From the NCBI GenBank assembly GCA_017506865.1, contig JAFCMP010000157.1, positions 1,054,001 through 1,118,000 on the forward strand: DNA of 64,000 bases, given 5' to 3'. Source of the stretch: Tribonema minus (taxonomy: Eukaryota > Sar > Xanthophyceae > Tribonematales > Tribonemataceae). Both the position numbers and the translations under genes were made by a program. The stretch's first letter is position 1, and every line of letters starts with the position of its first letter. Below the pieces are notes generated by a model. It worked only from the letters and a program-made list of their open reading frames with translations. It made no database searches and was not told the origin of the DNA. Shown in pieces: positions 42,141 to 53,700 of the stretch.

Positions 42141-43870
42141 TTCAGAGCATGCCCATCATCGTCATCTGCCTTATGCACGGTCAGTTTCAGACGATGCCCG
42201 GCGCTCATCTGAGGTCAGCACATGGTGGCGCGGATTGCGCTCGTACAAGCCCTGGTGCTAATCTGACAAGCAAAGAGTTCATAGAGCATTCACAATCTGT
42301 GCATAACAGGAAGTACACATCTGAGAGGTCAGTATATGTGAGACAGCATGTTATGATCGCCATCACCTGTCGCAAGCATGGTGATTTTGACCTGTGGCCT
42401 AACAGCGACATGATGGGTCTAGGTGCAAGGAGTGTGATCGTGAGCCCAAGTAGTCGCCTCTGCGAAAGGAGACCTGTGCAGAGGTGGAGCACCTCGTCAA
42501 AGCATGGCATCCCAGTAATGCTTTTTGCCAGCAGAGCTGTCATCGTGGAGTGATGACCCTATCCTGCTCACTTGCCTGCAATGCAACCATGAGCTGATTA
42601 CAACCGCACATTACTGCCACAACGGAATTGTCCGCAGATGCTGCGCAGGCCATGTTCTCTGTAACGATGTTAGGTGCATCGCCTGTCATTACTGGTCATG
42701 TGCGGCACACCCTCTTGCTCTGTTCTGAAACGAGGCCATGGCACCGCCCCGCAAAGCATTTGTGGCAGAAGCGAGCATGGAACCGTCCACTACGCGCTGA
42801 ATTGTCAACTGTGTCACTGTACAAGACTTTTATCACTTGAGCGACCTTTGAGCGTCTCCCTAACATCCCACTGCAGTGCCTCCGCAGATCCTGCCATGCT
42901 GCTGTCAAGGCCACAAGGCAAAGTACTATGCACCGATGACAATTGCAACGTATGCTTTGAGCACTCATTCGCCAGCCACCCCGTGCTGTCGTCTATATTG
43001 AGGAGATGAACGAAATGTCAGCTAGGCACTGCAGACCTTCAAGCGAGGAGCAGCCAGAGTTTGGGTGCGCTGCTGCCACTGTGAAAACCCACATTATGTG
43101 AACGCGTACAGCATCACCACTGACAGTTCGTACGGATGCCTCAAATCTGTACGTGAGAACATCACCAAGCAGTTGCTTGATGAACGTTCATGCGAGTACA
43201 GGCGCGAGGTGCGCTGCACCAATGAGGATGGTATGCATACGTACTCATATTCTCGTATTAAAAAGGGCCGCGAGGGAGGCCGGTTGTTTTGTGTGGACAA
43301 CATGAGGGGTCTGTGTGTGGCCCTGTTCAAGCAGGGCCAAGTCCGAGCAGCGCCGACACCGGGCGCGCTACACAGCCAAGCATCGCCGCACCGCGCACAT
43401 ATGCTATGACGCGCTCTGCAAGCTCCAGCGCCAGCGATCTGCTCAGGGCTGCAACTATTTCTTTCTTGTTGGCTGCAGCCCTGCGTTTGATTGCGCCCCC
43501 CTACCCCCTGCGCACAGTGCTGAGTGCATCGCCAGGTCCTTGACGAATCGGCTCGCCTGAGTTCCTAGCCGCCCGTATGACTCCTGCATACGTACACGTT
43601 TGACTTTATGTGACACGTCCCGGTGGCGTGACATTCATCATCGAGAATGATGGGGAACAGCACTTCCGGCCCTGGAGGCAGATTGGCAATAAACCTTGCA
43701 TCATGCGATTGAGGGCTTTGGACATCAGATGCACAGGGATGCGCGAAAGCATCGCATTGCAGAGACAATGGGGTGCCCGCTGCTTCGCATCGAGTCAATC
43801 ACCGCAACAGAAATCAATGTATTCATTGATGCTTTTCTGAGGGCCGGATTTACAAGTGATCTGGACATTT
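42140..43870 (+). pseudogene. Decayed endonuclease with Cys/His zinc modules
   Basis: The first part has two modules of the C-x2-HG-x-F...P..HL type (CLMHGQFQTMPGAHL and, later, CRKHGDFDLWPN), joined by FIEHSQSVHNRKY, which matches the usual F...A..VHg.kY linker. More Cys/His-rich segments follow. Near 43620-43850 are IIENDGEQHFRPW and, in another frame, MGCPLLRIESIT. The E-x-DG-x-QHF plus LLRI pair is the core of a PD-(D/E)XK nuclease family common in phages, giant viruses and some algae. The gene is split into several frames and is dead. It lies between the minisatellite and the second LTR element. Origin (host, viral or homing) cannot be told. Confidence 0.55.
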
Positions 43871-43941
43871 GATGCGGTCGGCGCATGTGCTGAGGAGCAT
43901 TGATGGCATTCTACTGCGAAGAGTGCCATCTGGAAGACACA

Positions 43942-44497
43942 TGACACGGGCAGCTGTATGTAAAGTAAACTATTTATGTAGCCTTCTGGCTTATGATGTT
44001 TCAACTCTATTATATTCGGCCGTTATTAGGGCCCAGGGCAATTGGTTCGAACTAGGGGAACATTGCAGGAAAACCCCTTAACCGGTGAGATCCTTGAGTC
44101 TCCCCAGATGAAGGGTTGTGCTTGCAAGGCCTCGGTTCTTGTCACTCAGCTAGGATACCACGGCTCCAGGATAGAGACAACTGAAGCCAACAACCATCAA
44201 CCATCATGGACCCGTCTAAATCAGCCCAAGCCAACGCTGCCCCATCTACAAGTAAGACAGGCTTAACATAACAAATATAACCCCAACCTTGTTTCATGGC
44301 AACCGAAGCAGGACCTGAACCTGCAACCCCCCGCTTCGCAGGCGGATGCCCTATCCGTTAAGGGGTTTTCCTGCAATGTTCCCCTAGTTCGAACCAATTG
44401 CCCTGGGCCCTAATAACGGCCGAATATAATAGAGTTGAAACATCATAAGCCAGAAGGCTACATAAATAGTTTACTTTACATACAGCTGCCCGTGTCA
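43942..44497 (-). repeat. 3' LTR of family 2, with 141-bp terminal inverted repeats
   Basis: Begins tgacacgggcagctg and ends cagctgcccgtgtca. 43942-44082 and 44357-44497 are inverted copies, identical or nearly so by eye, enclosing about 274 bp. The TG...CA ends and the adjacent polypurine tract support reading the whole 556 bp as one LTR. Most LTRs have inverted ends of only a few bases. Confidence 0.7.
44297..44366 (-). other. tRNA-Arg-like sequence with CCA inside the LTR
   Basis: Read on the minus strand: a D-arm-like ccttaacggatagggc; an anticodon arm with loop ctgcgaa (would read GCG, Arg); a good T arm (gcaggttcaggtcctgc); then ttcggtt, g and CCA. Encoded CCA after a discriminator base suggests derivation from a mature tRNA by reverse transcription. 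The 5' acceptor half is incomplete, so it is not a working gene. Confidence 0.5.
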
Positions 44498-44512
44498 ACT
44501 CCCCCTTCTCAT
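44498..44512 (-). other. Polypurine tract of family 2
   Basis: Reads gagaagggggagt on the element strand, directly before the LTR start. The family 1 element has the closely similar gaaaagggggagt at the same place. Confidence 0.7.
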
Positions 44513-44750
44513 GATTTCTCTGTCCCCAGAGAAACGCATAGCACCACAGGGATCAACGTTGCTACAGTTCTACGTTAGCGTATGTGTAATTCAATTTGCT
44601 TCACCTCCACACCCAACCTTTACAGACCCTCGTATAGAGTATCCACATAGGTACTGTGCAGCGCAATATTCGTTTAAGGCGCCGCTGCACAGCTCGAGGA
44701 TAGCTTCATGTCACAGCGCCGGCCAGCCACTGAGCACATGCGTGGTGTAG

Positions 44751-47700
44751 CTACCTCACATCACCATCGCTCAAATCCATGTCATCGCCACTGTATGAAT
44801 CTGAACCTCCCTGACCAGACTCCTGGCCCAAGGGGACCTCTTCTGCGACCGTGGTCAGCAGTAGGTTCCAACTGGACATAGGGTCTGCCTCAGCCTGCTC
44901 GCTTGTAACTGCGGTGCTGTAGTAGTCAGGCCTCAGCCGCACGGTGATTAAACGCGTGACTGGGTGCCCGTTGTAATGCACGCGAAATGTGTACTTGCCG
45001 GCCCGGGGCAAGTATTCCTTGAGCACTGCACGGCTCCAACCAGTTGCACTTTTGACTCTCACGGTCTGACCATGGTAAGTCGCACCAAAGTCTGGTGGGA
45101 TCCCAGGGCACATTTCCTGCACCACCTTGGGGCTAGAAACCGTGACGCCCAGATCCTTTGCGCGCTGCTGAGTGGCTTCAGCCAACGCAATTGCGCATTG
45201 CAACTGCCGCTTTGTGAAGTCCTCCCAGTCACCATCTTCATAGCGCACGCGCCAGTACGGGGCGAGGTAACCAGTGATGGTTCCCCATAGGTACTTGACT
45301 TGTTGCTTAAGCGCGCCGCGCTCCTCACGCACCACCTTAGTACCTCTCGGGAATAGGGCCAGCGCAGCCTCTTTCGTGGATACGCGCCGGTCCTCCCGTG
45401 GTATCCTCGTGGCGTAGTCAGGCATGTCATTCACATGCTTCAACTCGTAGAGCGCGTGAAAAGTATCGAGCGTCCAAGGCATGGCAACCTCGAGTGCATC
45501 GTCCTCTGTCTTCCATGTGCTCAACGTACCATCTCTGAGCAGCCAACGGTAGTCCCACGAACCATTGGGGTTGTACCGGCGGTCTACCAGCCTCTCTAGC
45601 CAGCCATCCTTGGGCAGTTGCTTAATGTCTTCCTCATTAAGCACCGCGTAGGGGTTGTCAAGTTCCATGACACTTGGCCTTAAATGAAAAGGCTTCATGT
45701 TGGTCACATGTGCCCGCGTGCGACGCACCCGGCGCCCCATCATGCGGCATGAAAATGACAGCCCAGATCCGCCAGTTTCCTCTGCTACCACCCATGGTCC
45801 AATGAATTTAGGGTCCAGCTTCCTGGAGCGTCCCTTAGCAGGCTTCTGCTTGATCATGACCAGGTCCCCAACTTTAACCTTCATTGCGCGCTTGACCGCT
45901 TCATTAGCCTTGTCAACTCTGCGCGCCTTGATGCCATATGCCTCATCAATAACCTTCTGTGCCATTTTGAGGTTGACGCGCTTGCGTTCAATCTCAGAAT
46001 GTAAGTCGCCACCATGCACTTCATCAGGGAAGGTTTCGAACGGCAGGGACGGCTCGCGGCCATACACACAGTAGAAAGGGCTCAGGCCTGTTTCTTCTCT
46101 GGGGGTGGACCGGAGAGCGAACTGCACAGCCTCAACGCCCTCATGCCAATTCTGTTGGGTCTTGTCAACCCAGGCAGTCAGAATGGCCATGATGCGTTCA
46201 TTTTGCCGTTCAGCGACCCCATTTGCCTGTGGGTGGTATGCACTTGTGTCAATTTTCATGATCCTGAAAATTGAGCACAAATCGCGCACCACAATGTTCA
46301 GAAACTCCTTGCCTTGGTCCGACACCAGCTCCTCTAACATGGATCCCATTTCTAGGATTACCTTGTACAAGAGCCTTGCAACCGTATGCATGTCCTTGTT
46401 TTTAATTGGCATGAGCCAGCAAAATCCAGAGCGTGCCTCAATTACTGTCAGCAGCCCTATGTGCCCCTCTGAAGACACCACCGAGGTCATGGTGATGTCA
46501 GTGTGCGCTCGCTGAAACATGCGAGTTGGCAGTGTTAACATCATCTTGGCCTTGCCAGTCGTAGCCTTCTTGCGCTGTAGGCAAGACATGCAACTAGTGA
46601 CATACGTGTGTACATCACTGCTGATGCGAGGCCAGTAGAAGCGCTCAAACAGGCGGACATACGTGGCGCTTGCGCCGGCGTGACCGGCCGTGGCGTCGTC
46701 ATGCCCCAGCCTCAAAACCAGAGGGCGCAGCGCGGCGGGTACAAACCATTGGCGCAGCACCATCCCGCGTTTGGGGTGGCTGGTGGCCAGATGTACCAGC
46801 AGGCCGTCCTCCTCGTGACAGTACCAGTCACGGTTCACCATTAAGTGTGCAGCCAGCTCACTATCCTGCGGGTATATATTGTCCCTCAGAGTGCGTGACA
46901 CTGCCTGACACAAGGGGTCCCGCTGCTGGAGCTCAATAAACGCTTCCCGGCTTAGCATTGCCGGCACAGGCGTGGTCCCATCAACTGGTTCAGGGACCAG
47001 TTCATGGCTGGGCCTGCTGAGTGTGCGCTTACGGCGTGGCTCCGACACCCCCTCTGTTCGCTGCGGGGGGATGGCGCCCCCTGGTAGCGGTACAGCGGTG
47101 TTGGCAGCGACCCGGCGGCGCTTGGCAGATATGCTCGCAGTCTTGCTAGATGCCGGGGAGTCCCAGTCAGACTCTGCCGCCTCATCCATGCATGCATTAG
47201 CATACATATGCAAAGTAGCTGGACTGAAAGACATCGACGCAGTCTCTCCATCCGTCCACGAAGAGTCTTCCTCGTCCAGCTCACATAGCAAAACATTGAC
47301 CTGTTGGACCGTAAGCGTAGCCAGCCTGGCTGCTATGCTTGAGTCCTCACTTGCATTCTTCATGGCTAGCTCATTGAGCGAGAAGGGAGTGCCCCACTCA
47401 TTGCTCACCAGTTTACCCCTGAAGTTGGCAATTTTAATTGCCGCTGCAGAAACATGTGACCCATGGTTGGTCGCCTTTGCTTGGTCAGCAAACTCCCCTA
47501 AGGGCGCCGCAAACTCTTCCACAAAATGTGCAAACTTCACCCCTGAAGGTGGTGCTGCAAAGCATGGAATTGAGTCTGACCATTGCTCGTCTGCTTGCTC
47601 ATACTCTCTAGGAGCGTCCAACTCTTTTTGCATAGGGAGCCTGGACAGGCCGTCTGCATTTGAGTTCACCAGGCCTGGTCGGTGTTGTACGGTAATGTCG

Positions 47701-50700
47701 TACTCCAGCAACCTCATAGCCCACCGCATAAGCTTGCCATTGTGGTCCTGCAAAGTCAGCAGCCATCGTAGGGCCGCCGCATCTGTAACCACTGTGACTG
47801 GGTTGCCCCACACGTAAGGTCGGTAATGGTTGAGTGACAGCACGACGGCCAGGCACTCTAGCGCGGTAGCGCCAAGTTTGGCGTCTTGTGTGGAATTAAT
47901 TTTTGAGAAGTAACCCACTACTACTTCCATTTCCTCCTTCCCATTTACTGTGCGCCTGCGGCCTGCCGCGGGGGCAGCTTCTTTGCCACTAAGTGCCTGC
48001 ACTGGTTTAAATTGCGTCAAAATGCCACTAGTGGCAGTTTGAGATGCATCAGTGTACAGCACAAATGGTAGTGAGAAGTCTGGGTGTGACACCAGTTTTG
48101 CCTCGCACATTGCCTTTTTTAATGCCTCAAAGGCATCGCGCCTGCGCCTATCCCATACCATTTCTGCATCACTTTTGGTCAGCTCCACAAGTGGGGCTGC
48201 CAATGTCGCAAAATCTTGAACATACCGCCGGTAATAGTTGAAGCAGCCCAGTACTGTACGTACTAGCCCCTTGTCAGCTCTCCCTTTGACATTCAATGGC
48301 GCGCTCATGTCAGACATTGCCTGAACCTTTTCTGGGTCCGGACGAATGCCCCCTGATCCCACAATGTGACCAAGGAACTTGATCTCAGTTTGGAACCATT
48401 GGCATTTGTGCCGCGCCACACTTAGACCAGCGTCTTTGATGCGTGATAGGACGTCACGGATATGCGCAAGGTGCGTTTCCATGGAGTCATCATATATCAA
48501 GACGTCGTCGACGTAAACCATGGCATATGCACCTAGGGCAGCGCCCAAAGTGTTGTGCATCAAGCGTGTGAATTGCGCAGGCAAATTCACAAGCCCAAAA
48601 GGTGCCACTGTGTACTGCCATAGCCCTCCATCAGGTGTGCGGAATGCCGTTTTAGGCTTGTCACTTTCGCGCAATGGTATCTGATGGTAGCCCGCGGCCA
48701 TGTCGACTGAGGACACGTACCGGGCGCCCTTCATTTGATGCACCATATCATCGATGTTGCCTAGACCTCTGCTGTCGCGCTTCGTGACAGCGTTGAGACG
48801 GCGGAAGTCCACGCAAAATCGTATCTTATCACCTTGCCTTGCTAGTACTGGGTTGCATGCCCATGGACCATTGCTAGGCTCCACTTGCTTGCGCACATGC
48901 ATGGCCTTGACATGTTCCATGATGTACTCTGCCTCCTTTTGCGCCCACCTCCTAGCCTTTTCAGCGATAGGCATTGCATCACCAGTGTCAATCTCAAACT
49001 CCATGAGGTTTGTCACTGTCGGATTTTTGGGGTCCTTTGCAAACACGCTCGCGAATTCGTTGAACACATCCATCAGATGCTCAGCATATGGCCTACCATC
49101 GGGGGCTTTCATATCATGAAGGTCACCTTTGGTGGGTAGCATCTCGCGTAGCTCTGCTTCAGTGCAGGGTTCCTGTGTGGTACGAGTGCGTTCTGTGCCT
49201 GGTGTAGCAGCAGACACATTAGCAGCACCATAGGTACCAGCAGCCTTCCCCAATGCAATTGCTCGCAGCGCCGCGGTTGCAGCGTAGCTGAACTCGCTGT
49301 TCGGGTGGTGAGCTGCAGCCACCTGCAAGAGCTGTTGCTCAAGCTTGGTCGCAGATGCGTCCTCCAACTCAATGATATCCTCAGGCGAAGCCGGCCGTGC
49401 CTCACCAATGAAGGTGTTTCTGGCCATAAGCACCGGCTGGTCTGAGAAGTTTACCATGCGTGCGCGCACAGGGTTGTGCGCGCCAACAATATCCACCGAC
49501 ATGGCGGCCTTTACGCCCCTTTCTTGCAACTTCAACATCGTCTGAGACATTGCGGGTTGTATTACTGCCGAGTAGGGGCTCAGCCCTTTCACTGGTGGGT
49601 GTAATGCAACTTCAACGTTCACCTCGGTGTGCGCTGGAATGAGTATGTCATTCACCAGGCACACGGCACGATGCGCAGGGGGGGCTGGTACTTTGGGGCT
49701 AATTTTCACAACCCCTGCGGTCTTAGCGCCTTGCCACACCGTCCCATGCGCTGCCTCGCTGCCTAGCATCTTCAACTTTGGGCCGTCCGAACCTAACGGC
49801 TGGTATGTCAAATCCTCATAGTCAAAGAGGGTTTTGTACATGCCAAAGAAGTCGCTGCCTAGAATGGTGGTGATGGCCAAGTCCACAATGTAGAACTTGT
49901 GCCGCACCAGCTTGTTACCAAACCGTAAGGTGAGGTGCAAAGCGCCTACGATCTTGACCTGTGTGCGACTGTCTGCCAGTTCTATGACTGAATGGTCCCC
50001 CTTCTCAAGAGGGCATGTCGTCCCTGGAGATAGCTCATCCGCCGTTGCTTTTGCCATGATGCCTGCCTCAGCGCCGGGGTCCAGCAATGAGACAAAGTCT
50101 CGTTCTTTGAACCCACGTTGGTGCTGCACGCGTGCCTTCAGCCTGGCAAACCGCTGCTTGCTGGGCTGGCCACTTGGCAACACAACTGTCTCTCCCGGCC
50201 TCACCGAGGCGGGATCCACTTCAGCGGCTTGTGAGCGGCTCGCTTCATCGTGTAGCTTGGCAGCCACAGCGCTCACGCGAGGGTTGCCTAGCCCACGCCT
50301 GCGAGTTGCCTCATGCACCGTGTCGTCAAAGTGATGCTCGTCTTCACTGGCGTATGCACCTTGTGAGGAGCCGCTAGGGTGTGACTGCACAAGTTCCTCT
50401 TCCTCAACTTCATCAACATCAGAGTCTGAGTCATTGCACGAGTCATTGAGCGCTGTGCAAGACCAAGGACCTGTGTTCAAACCTTCTGCACATATCATAT
50501 CAGGGGTGACTGCATACTGCCAAGCACTGTATCGTGCGGTGATGGCCGCAACCCTAGCCTGCACCTTGCCTTGCTCAGTAGGAGTCTCTGCCACATGCAT
50601 GTAATCTTCAGACCCTGGCAGCATCCATTCAGGGGGGGGTGCACTAGGGTCATGGTCCAGGCGGACACCCCGGGGACAAGGGGCGCCTACTTGAAGATCA

Positions 50701-53700
50701 AGCATGCCAGATCCCACAAGCCCAACGGCAATGTGAAAAGCCATGCGTGGCATGACTAAGTTTACAAGCCATAACTTCATGTCCTCAATGGTGGCCTTGC
50801 ATGGCAAGTCACGTGTAAAGGTGAGCAGGACAGCCATTTCACGCAATGACAGTACTCTTGCATTTTGCACAGGGCCAGCATCATGTTCATCATCAGCCAC
50901 ATAGTCAGCCAGATCCACTGGTGGTTTTCCAGGGTTCCGCCTGACCGGGCTGGGCATGCAGTCATCGGCATCATACACACTCTTGGTACCCTTCACGCGA
51001 GATTTCCAAAAGAAACAGCGCTCAGGGCAGCGAAGAACGCGCCGTACGGACATGGGTAATGATGAACGCTGAATTGCATTAATTAACGCCCCGAACCGTG
51101 CCATAGCGGTCGTGACACCAACCCCTGCCCGCGCAATCACCACATACAGCCGCCGCCGGTGGCACGCTATGCTAAAATCCGACCCCTTCAGCTTGCTGAC
51201 ATAGAGACAGTAGCCGTGGGCCAGCAGCAAAGCCTGCGCGCGCGCCCACGCCTTGGAGCTGAGCATGGATACCACATTCTCGATGACACAGCAGCGCAGC
51301 TTCGCCCTCACAATCAGCCGCGCCGCCATGATCGTCACCTCCGCCGCTGCCCCCTCAACGCCACTCCCGTTTGCATAATCTGTGCACGGGGGGGACATTG
51401 TGGTGAGGTCAGGATCCAGTTCAGCCAGTGCTATGGCTACTGCATCATCGCTCAGGCACGCGTTTAAAACCTTGTGGGTGCCAGGGTGCAGTTCGTGGTA
51501 CGCCTCACACACGCGGGGGCACTTGTCAACAGCAAGTTGAGTGTCCACCACAAGGCCTGCCACACTTGCCTGCTTTAAACCCTCGTCCCAGCCACCAATG
51601 CCGCAGCATATGGAGGCGTGTGTCACATGCCGCGCTGCACCCGCCACTGGCATGCCAGCATCAGGGTCCTGTGTCACAGCGGTAGCACAGACAGGCGATT
51701 CGCTTGCATTAGGTATGGTAACCGTATGCGGCGAACCAGTGTTTGATGGGGGAGTATCATTTGCACTATCACCTTCAAGTTGCATGTTAGCATCAGCCGT
51801 AGACTGCGACACTTCCGCGAGGGAAGGTACGCTGGGTAACGAAGGATGCAACATAGCCAGCAATACGGCGTCATTGTGCCCAGGCGCGCGCTCACGTGGT
51901 GAGGTTGCGATGGACGCGGAGACGCACATATCACGTTGACCAAAAGCATGTTCAAGTTCAACTGCGGCGCGCGCACCGCTGGTGCCACCCCCTGAGAGGG
52001 CCGCACGCGCGCGCGCGAGCGAAGTAGACTCACCCTGAGCCCTCTGCCAGGCCACAAAGGCCATCATCTTGTGATACTCGTCCGCCTCCGCCGGCGTTGG
52101 CGCAGCGGCAGCAGCCGCCGCTGCCACGACCGGCGCCTGCGGCATAGCAGCCGGGGGCGGAAAAGGGGGGCGAGGACCGTACCGCGTGTACTGATTCGCC
52201 TGATGTGCCGGTGGCGCGCCGCGCGGCTCACCGCGCGGCCCGCCGTACGGTGCGGCGCGGGGGCGGCGGGAAGGATCAAACGCCGGGCAGTTGGGCGTGT
52301 TGCGATGCATGTCAACGGCGATACCGCGCGGCAGCGTTGTCTGGCAGTCAAAGCATACCCAGTGAGAACGCGGGTTGAACTGCACCATGCCTGAATTGTC
52401 ATGCTCAGGCGCGGGGGGCCCACGCCTGGCGGGCGCGGCTGCCGGAGCCGACTTGGCGGCTACAGCAGCAGCTCGCACCTCCAAGGCTTTCTCCTTTTTG
52501 GCGAGGCGCCTCTCCTTGTCCGCCAGCGTTCTCTCCTTGCGCGCAATCTGCGAGGCAGAGGGCGTCTGGCGCGGCGCGTCACTTGCTTGCGACGCGTCGT
52601 CGCGCAAACTCTCAAGGTCAGAACCATCCTGCGACGTGGGTCCGCCCTTGCTCGCGGCATGGGCTTTCCCGTTCCAGGTGCGCTCAATGTGCTCCTGAAT
52701 GCTCGCAAGACCAGCGTCCTGCCAGCCCCTCCCCAGTGCAACCCTAGCGGCCGTCCGCTCCTTGGATGAGATGAGGCGTAAGTAGTGAAGCTTTTCAGAA
52801 AACTCACGAGAACTTTCGCTACCACCTGCCTGTACAACCATGTTCCGCACGCGGAGAGCCAACTCCCCAGGGCTCTCGCTCGGGAGACGCCTGGCTTGAA
52901 GTAGAGAATTGTACACCTTCTCTTGGGCAGCTTCAGAGTTGAAGTGCTCAATTATGGCTGCACAACGTTCTGCGTACGTTAGCTGCTCCCACCCCTTCCG
53001 CTTGCCGCCGACCTCTAGGGACAGTAGGCGCACAGTTGAAAGTAAGGGTTTGTCCTTCGACGCCTTTATGGCCACACTTAGAGCGTGGACCTTGACGTCC
53101 TCTGCCATGGAGCGCAGCGCAGCGGTGAGTGAGTCAAGCCTGGTGACACATACACCTACGCGAGAAGAGAGGTCGGCTACGCCGGCAATCCTACCAGCCT
53201 TCGCATAGACGTCTCCCTTGCCCCTGTTAGCAGCGTCAGCGCCGTCCGCTCGGGACGGTTCACTGCCATCGTCGCTGGGGGTCGTGGTGACCCCAGTGCT
53301 CGACGGCGCAGTATGAGACATCTGAATCGAGGCCGCCACGTCAACGCGGGGCGGGGCAACCTGGACCAAACGCCCTGCCTGCAAGTGCTGCACCAGCTGC
53401 ACCTTCTCGAACGCCTTGAGACGGCGCAGTGTATCTGCATCGCCAAGATCGCGATCCATGATTGCGTCGAGTTCTATGCGAGCAGTCTCCAAAGCGCTGA
53501 ATCTCTGTGAGTACGCGCAGCGGTCAACTTCTACCTGCTCCATGCTCGCCTTAAGACGTGGAAGCTGGTACGTGATCGCATAGAGGTCCGTCTTGTACAT
53601 TGTACGTTCAGGGGAACCCTCCTTGCTAGCATCGCGCAGGCCACGCAACACCTTAGCCTGGGCGTCAAGGTCCTGGAAACGTTCTTGCAGCTGTACCTCG

